Positions 55,362 through 64,000 of a DNA stretch of 64,000 nucleotides are shown one piece after another. Both the position numbers and the translations under genes were made by a program. The notes beneath the pieces are model-generated. The model saw nothing but the letters and a program-made list of their open reading frames with translations. It was not told the DNA's origin and made no database searches. How positions within the stretch are numbered: the first letter of the stretch is position 1; each line of letters opens with the position of its first letter. The stretch comes from Diphasiastrum complanatum (lineage: Eukaryota > Streptophyta > Lycopodiopsida > Lycopodiales > Lycopodiaceae): the NCBI GenBank assembly GCA_029204225.1, contig CM055108.1, positions 1,903,463-1,967,462 of the forward strand, given 5' to 3'.

Positions 55362-58354
55362 TCACATATCCCCTTCCTCAAATGTGAAATGTCCTCGTGA
55401 ACATATCATCTTTATTTCGAGGAGTATTGGGCAAACATTCTTGTTCGTCAGATTTTCGTTGAGGCAAAAAGATATTTCTTCGTGTATTTCGTCCTTTAGA
55501 TATTTCTTCATCTTAGAGAATAAATGTCTTGCTGTTTCTTTTAATTGAATAGGTTGTTTTGAATTGATCTTTGAATTGCTGATGAAAACTGGAATCAAAC
55601 TTCAAAACATCTTTAAACTTCAAAAAGTCAGCATCCCATAGAAACATCACCACGACAGAGACACGAATGAATATTCAAGAATGATTCAGTTCTTCATATA
55701 ACTTCTGAGCAAGCTCCAAGTCCTGTTGAGCTTCGATCAAGAGCAAGTCTTCTTTCAATTTGCTATAGCAGCCAACTGGTAAGTTGCTGAATTCTTCTAA
55801 CTTAACCGGAAGTAATGTTCCATCGAACAGCTCCTGGGTTAACTTGGTATCTTCATCTGAATCACTTCATAGAGTGATTTCTTTACAGTAACGAGCTGAA
55901 AATCTAATAAAATTGCTTTTAACATAAAGGTTCTGAACAAAAAAAATGTCTTTGTCACAAAGGTACCAAACTGCCAAAATGTATATGTACAAAATTGCTT
56001 ATAACGAAATGACTTCCTTCTATCTTGCAAATTGTGGCGAATCTCCACAAAATATTCTGCAAGGTTTTGCTCCCAATCCGCATATAGACTAAATAGTTTC
56101 GGATAAGCCATATTAATATTTATCAGTAGATCTGCATCGTCGAATGCGCCTAAATCTGCAACCGCTTGTGGTTTGTACAGCTGAAACTGTGACTTTCATT
56201 TCCAAAAATGTCGCTTATTATCTTTGTTTCGCAAAAATTGAAGTTCTTTGATACAGATATATTCGAGAGCATACATAGCCAAAGAGCCTATGTATAACTC
56301 TGCCGATCCGAAAGGTACGACCTAGAATTTACCCTGGATTATGCCCCAGCAGAGACATCCTTTCTGCTCGATAGTGAGCTGGGCCGCCCATAACCAAAGA
56401 AAGTCGTCCTTCTCCCACGGTCACTTCCAGTCGTCGAAGGCGATGCCTACTGTGCCTAGTAGCATTATGTAATCCACACGCCATTTCAACTCAATATTAA
56501 AAGCATGTGGACACCATTTCCAGAAGTGATCAGCAAATACAAGAAATCTGTCAACACATACCTTTGACTGATTTCGCCGCATTCGCTTTGGCTGTGTAGA
56601 TGTAGTTGCCAAATCCTGAGTTTGCAACTCAACAGCCAGCTTCTGATCTTCCATTTGTTGCTTTTGGTTTGACAGCTCTTGTTCGAACTGGTCAATCTTC
56701 ACGATAGCCTCTAGGAATTCTGGATGGTTTGAGGCTCTGGTGTAGACAGACACAACTTGGAGTTGTTGTGTAAGTTCATCAATTTGCAGCAGGGCCTAAC
56801 GATAATCATCGTGTGCATCGGGCCTGCTGCAAGATGGGGTGACATCACTGGAGAGCTCCTTCAGCTCCGCCAACTCTTCCTCGACAAGAGCCTTTGCATC
56901 CTCGAGCAGTTGTAAGAACTCGACTCGAAAATTGTCGAGCATCTGGCCTTGGAACTGGTTCAGCTTCGTGAGATCGACAATGATTGACCCTACGGTGGTG
57001 CTCAGGGACAAAGTAGATTCTACCTTTACTCTTGTCATTCCCTCCTCTTGTAGATGTTTCTGGAGCGCAACATTATGTTGATTTGCAGCCAAAAGTTGCT
57101 GTTTCAAAGAATCGTTCCGAGTCTGAAAATTGTCAGACTTGGCCTGAATCGCCTTATTGGTCTGCCTCAAAGAATCAGCTTCCTTTATTAAAGTCTGAAG
57201 TTGTATTTCGAGAGAATGATATTGTTCAATCAGCTTCGTGTTGTCTGATTCGAGCGAATCGATCTTCTTGAAGGACTCCTTTAGAGAGTCGAGTGATTTT
57301 CTCTCTGAGGTGATAAGCTGCATTGTGAGTTGACGGTGGTACTTGTCGAACTCATATACTTCAGCCACAAGGTCCTTGGCTTTCTCTGTCATGGATCGAA
57401 GCCACTGGGGCTGGTCGTCTAGTTCTTCGTCATCTGTCACATGTGCCCCAATGTCGCCTTCAGCAACTATGCATCCCTTGTCTAATGTATCGGACTGGGT
57501 TGTGTCATCTTCAGAGGCGGATGCGCTCGGCTGCTTATGAGATGTGGAAGTAGATGCTGGCTTTGAAGAATCCAGAACAGCAACAACTCCATCGGTTTCC
57601 ATTGCCACAACTTCACTCTCCATAGCAGTGGTGGCTGCTACTTCGACTGCTGGTGCAGCATCAACTGGAACTAGAATAGGTATAGAAAGGATGCTGGAAA
57701 GATCTATTGGCTTGGGAACCAACAATCTTCCTGTCAACATGGTTTTCTCTTGATCGTTCAATATGTCAAAATGAGCGCAGAGTCGAGATACATGGGCTCC
57801 AACTCCAAAAAACTTTTGGTGCTTAGTTCAGCACAAAAAGGCTTTGTATGTGATAACGCCAAAGCACACTGGATTACCTGCAAGAGCATCTAATATATAC
57901 CCAAAATTTTGAACTGAAATGGTAGCATCCGCATCCGTCAAAAAGATTGCTTGGTTTGCATATTAACAAAACAACTTGAATGTTGTATCTCGGAATATAG
58001 AAATTTTGTACCCCTTCGTGGGTACGAAACAGTTGCTTAAGAAGTGACAGCTTCATCCACCGAATCTTTGTTAGTTGAAAGCAGCTTCCCATCCAGAGGT
58101 AATCCGAGAGCTGTGCAGAATAGGTCTTCAGTGATAGTGAAGAATTGGCCTCGTACGTGAATTTTGAAGTCCATCTCTGAAATTGAATGGATGGAATTCA
58201 CGAATTTAGTACTGACTTCAAAGAGGATGATGGAGGAGTCCACTTTCAAATCACCCAATCTGCATCGATCCAAAAAGGACTGGATGGATGCCAGGCGGAT
58301 TCCTGTGCGTGCTTTCCAAATGATATTAGAGCTCGAATCCAATGCGGAAGCCAT
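55362..58354 (-). pseudogene. Extra ORF of the gypsy element, downstream of pol
   Basis: Between pol and the 3' LTR, about 3 kb of decayed coding on minus. It starts MASALDSSSNIIWKARTGIR at 58354; the first domain (IILFEVSTKFVNSIHSISEM, HVRGQFFTITEDLFCTALGL, PLDGKLLSTN) resembles plant mobile domain or transposon-protein N-termini (WVRGxxFxIT ... ALGLPxxG). After a frame break, 57761-56796 gives a 321-codon frame: a Ser/Thr/Ala acidic linker, then a long coiled coil (about residues 125-310). 56753-56421 and 56111-55600 continue (QELSNQKQQMEDQKLAVELQ; LYADWEQNLAEYFVEIRHNL). It is unlike gag, pol or a clear envelope; no convincing signal peptide or membrane span. Confidence 0.7.
56796..57761 (-). 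pseudogene. Coiled-coil part of the gypsy extra ORF
   Basis: A 321-codon open frame. Residues 1-125: linker rich in Ala, Ser, Thr, Asp and Glu (PASTSTSHKQPSASASEDDT). Residues 125-310: heptad-rich helix (SERKSLDSLKESFKKIDSLE, SLEIQLQTLIKEADSLRQTN, LKQQLLAANQHNVALQKHLQ, LLEDAKALVEEELAELKELS). The Met at 57761 is inside the longer ORF, since the upstream reading continues in another frame. Function unknown. Confidence 0.7.
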
Positions 58355-58740
58355 TGTTTGAATGTTTAACGATAGCTTCGTAGATCGCAAAAGTTCGCAA
58401 AAAAGTGCTTTGATCACAAAGAGTGAGCGCAGAAAAGCATAAACTTCGTAGGTAGAAAGTGTAAAGAGGAAAAATGAAAAATAACTCTGATAAGCAGTAG
58501 CGGTGTGGAAGGGATGATGACGTGGCATGGTGACTTGACATCTGTCACTTCCGTTTATGGAGAACGTGCATGGCTCAGTGTTTGAAACTATAATTTTCCA
58601 GATCGATCTTTAATGAAGGAAGACCGTTTGTAAAAAGAAAAAAATTAAATTAAGAAAAAACAATATCTGTGAGTGTACACACGTGTGGATAATGATAATC
58701 ACATGCCCATCATCTTTAATGGAGGGATACAAAAGGTAGG

Positions 58741-59150
58741 TCGAGAAATTCTCGAAAGATTTTCGAAAATATGCTAGAAAGATTCTAGAAAGTTTCGCAA
58801 AACTTTCTCAAAGGATCTTAAAAAAATGTTACAGAAACTCACGAAAATTTCTCAAAAATTTTAACAACATATTTGATGGCGACTGTCATATATTAGCGCA
58901 TAATCATTTTCTAGTATATTTTCGAAAATATGCTAGAAAATTTCTAGAAAATTTCTCGAAAAACTGGAGATAATGCTAGAAAAATTCTAGAAAAATTGTT
59001 GAAAACGATTTACGAAAATTTGATTAACAATTTTAGTGTTGCGAAAAAAAAATCTCAAAAAAATTTCGAAAATACTTTCAAAATGATATTGAAAGATTGA
59101 GAGAAGTCAAGAAAAATTCTTGAAAATTGTTCAAAAATTTCTAGAAAATT
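58741..59150. promoter_or_regulatory. Cluster of TTCnnGAA palindromes
   Basis: TTCnnGAA 8-mers at 58749, 58783, 58942, 58953, 58985, 59118 and 59139, plus TTTTCGAAAA at about 58760 and 58918, in AT-rich non-coding DNA between the pol stop and the extra-ORF start. Two inverted nGAAn blocks form the core of a heat-shock element, but spacing to the next block is often 3 rather than 2, so a perfect three-block HSE was not found. Confidence 0.4.
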
Positions 59151-59275
59151 TTTAGAAAGAAAAAAAATAAAAGAAATGTCGCGAATTTTTTTTTAGACAA
59201 GATAAAAAAAAATTCGTGATTATTTTCAGAAAAATACTAGAAAATAATAAGAATAAAAAAATTCTGGTCAAAGAT

Positions 59276-61890
59276 AATATTTCTTCAGTCTGGACCCGTT
59301 AATACGTGTCAGTAATAGTTTACCTTCAAGTGATTGAAGTTGCACAGAACCATTGTCAAACACCTCTATGACTTTATACGGTCCAAGCCATCGCATATGG
59401 AGTTTTCTAGGGGACTTTTGATGGCGACTGTCATATATCAGCGCATAATCATCAGCTTTAAGATGACATTTTTTTATTGTTTCTGGATTTTCTCCGTTAG
59501 TTTTTGTGAAGTCTCTCGAGCTTCCACTAGTTCTTCAATATTAGTCAACCTTTTGTTTATTAATCCTGCATCTGTTCGTTGAGCTTGAATACAAAAGGTT
59601 TTCACCTTGAATTCAATTGGCAAAATAGGATGCATACCATATGTAAGAAAATATGGTGTCTGTTTCGTCATGATTTTCTTTGTGTTGCGATAAGCCCAGA
59701 GAACTGATGGTAGTTTCTGATCCCAATCCGTTGCATGTGCAATAGTGCTTTTAGTCAAGATCTTACATAAGATTCCATTAGCTCTTTCTATCAACCCATT
59801 TGCTTTTGGATTATACGGTGCAGTTTTTCTATGTTTGATCAGGAAATAGGTTGTCAACGACCATATCGTATCATTTAGAAAATGTGTTCCTCGATCACTT
59901 ACTAGTTCAAGTGGACAACCACATCTTGTGATTATACTTTTGAATAAGAACGTCGCGACAGTTTTTGCATCGTCTCATTTCGTCGCCTTTGTTTCAACGT
60001 TCTTGGTAGCATAATCCGTGACAACTAGAATATAACGACATTCTGTTTGTCGGGTAACAGATTTGATTGGATCGACAAAGTCAATCACCCACTTTTCGAA
60101 TGGTACAAGAGGCAAGATTGGTGTCAACGGCCAATTCATTGCTTTTGTAGGCTTACCAGATCTCTAACATGGACCACATGAATGAATAAGTTTGATACAT
60201 CCTTGAACATTGTTGGCCACCAATACTTGGTAGTGAATATCTTATTAACTGTATTCTTCAAAGCAAAATGTCCACCAGCATCTTCTGAGTGTAAGGCTTT
60301 AACGACTTTTTTAATGTCTTCATTTTCGAGACATCTTCGGAGTTGATGGTCAGCACCAAGCTTGTACAAAACATTGTTAATAATTGTATAAGGTGCTACC
60401 TTATATTGAAAAACTGTCTTTTGCTCCAAATCGTAACCACCCGGATATATCTGATCCTTAAGATAAATAATAATATCAGAATATAATGAATTTGTAGATG
60501 AAATCTTGAATAAATGTTCGTCTGAAAAATCATCATTGATAGGGTCTTCAATTTTTCCGATGTTGAGTCGTGATAGATAATGAGCATTCGTATGATATTT
60601 TCCTTGACGAAGCTCTACTTGATAAGTAAATTCTTGCAAAAGTAGAACCCATCGAGCAATTCGTCCTAATAGATCTGGTTTATTTACATGATACTTAAGA
60701 GCATAATGATCCACATAAAAAATAAATGCATATCCCAGCAAATAATGCCGAAATTTTTTAATAGTGAAAATCATGCCAAGTGCTTCCCTTTCTGTAGCCA
60801 AATAATTCTTCTCTGATGGACTGAGCTGTTGACTCGCATAGTAGATGGGATGATCCTTCTCTTGGTCGTCCTTTTGGCTTAGACAGACGCCAATAGAAAT
60901 GCAGAAACATCCACATAACTGTGAAATAAAAAAGCCCAGTTGGGTGGTCTCAGAATAGGAGCATTAATCAAGCTTTGCTTAAGATCTTCGAATGCTTTCT
61001 GCTGTTCATTCGTCCACAAGTATTCTACTTGTTTCTTCAGTAGATGTGTAAGAGAGACAACAATAGAAGCATGATTTTGAATAAATCTCCTATAATAGCC
61101 AACATGTCCTAAGAAAGCTCGTAGTTCACATAAATTTGTTGGTATCTGGAGATTCCTTATAAGCTCGACTTTATCTTTGTCGACTTCTATTCCTCTATTA
61201 GATATTCTGTGTCCGAACAATATTCTTTCTTTCATACCAAAAAAACATTTCTCTGGATGAAGAGATAAACAAGTATCTCGACATTGTTGCAATGTTAATT
61301 TCAACTTCTGTAGGTGTGTCTTTATATCACTATATACACAGAAATCATCAATAAATATTTTGAGAAAAGCTCTCAAGAAGGCAGCGAAGATTAACATCAT
61401 AATTCGCTGAAAAGTTGCTGGAGCATTACAAAGACCAAAGGGCATTTTGTTGTAGGCATAAGTGCCCCAATCCGTAGTGAATGTGGTCTTTGAACGATCC
61501 TCCTTTCGCACTCCAACCTGATTATATCCAGAAAAGCCGTCACAGAAACTGTAATGCTCTTGACCAGCAACCTGATCTAGGATGGAATCAGTGAAAGGCA
61601 GAGGATGATGATCCTTCCTTGTGGCAGCATTGAGTTTGCGGAAATCCTGGCATATTTGTATTTTGGTAGTCTTCTTCTTTGGGATGACAACAATGGGTGA
61701 AACCCATTCACTACTTAAGACGGGATAGATTATATCTGCCTTAAGGTGCTTGTTAAGTTCGTCCTTAACCATGATAGAGTACTTAGGATTGAGACGATAT
61801 TGTCTCTGTCGAATAGGTACAGCATCTTCCTTAAGATCAATTCGGTGCTCTCCGAATTCTACAGGTACACCCTTCAAATCGTCGAGCGAC
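59276..61890 (-). pseudogene. Ty3/gypsy pol (RT, RNase H, integrase)
   Basis: Minus strand. RT at 61877-60879: EFGEHRIDLKEDAVPIRQRQ, PVLSSEWVSPIVVIPKKKTT, FCDGFSGYNQVGVRKEDRSK, MPFGLCNAPATFQRIMMLIF, FLKIFIDDFCVYSDIKTHLQ (catalytic IDD) and FLGHVGYYRRFIQNHASIVV. RNase H at 60801-60550: ATEREALGMIFTIKKFRHYL, FIFYVDHYALKYHVNKPDLL. Integrase: zinc region at about 60300-60140 (partly lost Cys), core with KTAPYNPKANGLIERANGIL (59857 on), and C-end WLGPYKVIEVFDNGSVQLQS with stop at about 59274. Breaks at 60860, 60130 and 59860. Sequence style is that of the plant Athila/Tat branch. Confidence 0.9.
60879..61877 (-). pseudogene. Gypsy RT, 332-codon open frame
   Basis: Nearly complete RT from fingers to thumb and the start of RNase H (LWTNEQQKAFEDLKQSLINA, PILRPPNWAFLFHSYVDVSA). 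The catalytic motif is FIDDF and the fingers and palm motifs are all present, so this domain is close to intact. Upstream it continues in frame only to about 62006, where it is joined to copia sequence; protease and gag are not present. Confidence 0.9.
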
Positions 61891-62006
61891 CAGACAAAAA
61901 CGTCTTAATACTCCTTCAATAGTTCAGTGGATTCCACTAACTCCGATTCTCCAAGTGACTTCGAAACATGAACAAATCTTTCAGGTGCAAGTTCAGTCAG
62001 TTCAGT

Positions 62007-62855
62007 GGGTGAATATCTTTGATTCGACGGGATCATACAACTTATAAGCTTTATTAGAAGTAGTATAACCAATGAAAATGGATTTGATACTATGGAAGTC
62101 GAGTTTCTTTTTTATATCATGTGGTATCTGCACGTAAGTAATACATCCAAACATGCGTAAACTTGATAGTGATGGTTTGGAGGCTATCCAAACTTCATAA
62201 GTGTTTTTTCTGAGAGGCCTTTAGTCGAACATCTATTCTGGATATAAGTTGTTGTGAAAATAAGTTAAACACAGAAGAATTTCAGAAGTGTTGCATGAGC
62301 AAGCATACACTTGGCAGCTTTGAGTAAAATTCAATTTTTTCTTTTAAAAAACTTCCGAAATTCTTCAATAGTGTTAGCTTGGACCTTTGATATGGTCAGT
62401 CAATTCGAAAACAAAAATGTGATACTTTGGGAGTTTCCAACAATTCGATCCTATGATCTTTGCCCTTGCCTTTGAGGTTGATAAACTGATCTTCAATAAA
62501 GACGATATCCCAACGGGTGAATATCTTTGATTTGACAGGATTATACAGCTTATAAGCTTTATCCGAAGTAGTATAACCAATGAAAATGGATTTGATACAA
62601 TGGAAGTCGAGTTTCTTTCTTATATCCTGCAATATCTACACGTAAGCAATACATCCAAACACGTGTACATTCGATAGTGATGGTTTGGAGGCTATCCAAA
62701 CTTCATAAGGTGTTTTGTCTAAGAGGCCTTTAGTCAAATTTCTATTCTGGATATAAGTTGCAGTGGAAACAGCTTAAACCCAGAAGAATTTTGAAAGTGT
62801 TGCATGAGCAAGCATACACTTAGCAGCTTTGACTAAGATTTGATTTTCTCTCTCA
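62007..62855 (-). repeat. Tandem duplication of a copia integrase piece
   Basis: 62007-62345 and 62515-62855 are diverged copies (GGGTGAATATCTTTGATT; TGGTTTGGAGGCTATCCAAA; GCATGAGCAAGCATACACTT), period 508 bp. Each codes on minus for the integrase C-end (KLDFHCIKSIFIGYTTSDKA, YKLYNPVKSKIFTRWDIVFI). The left copy is joined directly to the gypsy pol at about 62006. Confidence 0.85.
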
Positions 62856-64000
62856 ACAAGTCCATTCGATTGAGGCAAATAGGAGGCGATAAATTGTTAC
62901 TCAATGCCATTGTTAAGGCAATATTCCTTGAATTCGGCTGACATGTATTCTTCCCTAGTCTTAGACCTTTGTGCTTTGATTCTTGTTAGTTTCCAAAATT
63001 GCACGCTCTTTGAATTGTTGAAAGATTTTGAAAGCCTCCGACTTCTGCTTAATAAACAAATGTTCTTCTTGAATATTTGTCAATGAAGGTAATGAAATAC
63101 TTTGCATCAAGCAATGATGGATTTTGCATTGGACCACATATATCTAAGTGAACAACATCTAGAACATCTTTTGTTGCATGCCTATGACTTGATCTAAATG
63201 GAATCCTAGTCTGGTTTCTGACAATCCAACTGTGACAAACAAGGAGGTCAACTTTATTGGTTGGATAGACGAGATCAAGTGCTAAGGATTGTTTCGACAT
63301 GTTTGTGAGAAATGTACGATTCAAGTGTCCTAATCTATTATGTCAAAGTAATGCCTTATTGACTAGAACATATATATTTAAGCCTTTGACTTGTATCAAA
63401 ATAACAATGACTCGGTCTATATAGGTATCCACGCCTCTTGCCCAGTGCAAGGATCTTATTTGTCATATCAACAATTCAACATTGATCAAACTCAAACTCT
63501 ACCCTATGATCTAAATTGGTTATTTTACTTACTGACAATGTCTAAGTACATCTAAAAGATTCGATAGTAGTTTGAATTGATCATGTTGGAACTTCACTCT
63601 TATAGTGCCTTCACCTTCGATAGTATATGTACTATCATTGCCATCATGAACAAATTTCTTTTTGACTATAAGGTGTATAGGATTGAAAATGCTCATGATG
63701 ATTGGTCATATGCTGAGTAGCTCCAGAATATAGAAGTTACCAAGATTTATCAACTTGCGCCTTTTGGTCTCTAATCATAAAAGCTCCTTCTTCCATGTCG
63801 AATATGGGATATAGACATGATATTGCAACTGCATTCGCCTATTGATCTAGTTCCTTGTTGCCATTCTTTGCTCTTATGCAAAATACTGTGCAATACCTTG
63901 AGTAGGCATCTATTACTTGTTCTTTCGATGAAAGAGAAGTTGAAACTAACTGGCTGGTTGTGCCAATACTTTCCATATTTAATGGTGCACTTTGGCAACA
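62396..64000 (-). pseudogene. copia protease and integrase remnant
   Basis: Minus strand, entering from the right edge. Protease motif at about 63730-63700 (SGATQHMTNHHEHF; the catalytic DSGA is YSGA). Pre-integrase and integrase at 63324-63049 (SSHRHATKDVLDVVHLDICG, PMQNPSLLDAKYFITFIDKY). Middle core at 63040-62830 with many breaks. C-end at 62632-62396 (KSIFIGYTTSDKAYKLYNPV, FIEDQFINLKGKGKD). Gag part at 63998-63771 in broken frames. RT is absent, replaced by the second integrase copy and then gypsy. Confidence 0.82.

Noticed and set aside
56839-57753. Ser-rich + strand ORFs
   Set aside because: They are shadows of the minus-strand coiled-coil ORF.

Overview
This is a piece of nuclear DNA from a land plant with a large, transposon-rich genome. 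Three things show it: plant-type copia, Ty3/gypsy and LINE protein remnants on both strands, tRNA-Met-type primer binding sites (TGGTATCAGAGC), and one plant gene whose short exons are separated by introns of 5 to 12 kb. Introns this long and full of old elements are common in gymnosperms and also occur in ferns and large-genome angiosperms. The sequence alone does not settle which.

The only host gene I can assemble with confidence runs on the + strand from 4571 to 31064. It is the 3' two thirds of a formamidopyrimidine-DNA glycosylase gene (FPG1/MMH type, base excision repair). Its exons are 4571-4621, 16548-16625, either 16767-16866 or 16929-17031, 25586-25620, and 30336-31064. The two middle exons are homologous and lie 62 bp apart. 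Frame arithmetic shows that exactly one of them can be used per mRNA, so they look mutually exclusive. The first intron in the window (about 11.9 kb) starts with GC instead of GT. The 5' exons lie upstream of the window.

Layout. 1-4570: gypsy and copia relics inside the upstream FPG intron. 4622-16547: a fold-back pair with a zinc-finger-like reading frame (4785-5390), a LINE fragment, two copia copies facing each other around one shared LTR (6625-11970), more LTR and LINE pieces, and a copia RNase H relic. 17032-25585: a 3'-truncated LINE on + meeting another on - near 21000, then several LINE 3' ends that finish in (CT)n or (CTTT)n tails. 25621-30335: a CpG-rich palindrome cluster and a deleted copia. 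31065-37231: the FPG flank with LINE pieces, an unassigned exon-like ORF (34780-35150), a 95-bp tandem duplication and a perfect 23-bp hairpin. 37232-43245: a copia LTR with PBS and parts of at least three copia copies. 45300-46801: the C-terminal part of an unusual non-LTR element with a probable restriction-like nuclease domain. 48439-54790: a copia element split by a younger copia element. 54830-62006: a Ty3/gypsy element on - with pol, a long extra ORF downstream of pol, and a 3' LTR. 62007-64000: copia gag-pol pieces with an internal tandem duplication.

Nearly all transposon reading frames carry stops or frameshifts, so most of the window is decaying insertions. The points most worth checking are the paired FPG exons, the LINE family that appears to end in a CT microsatellite, the extra ORF of the gypsy element with the TTCnnGAA palindrome cluster beside it, and the nuclease-bearing non-LTR relic.
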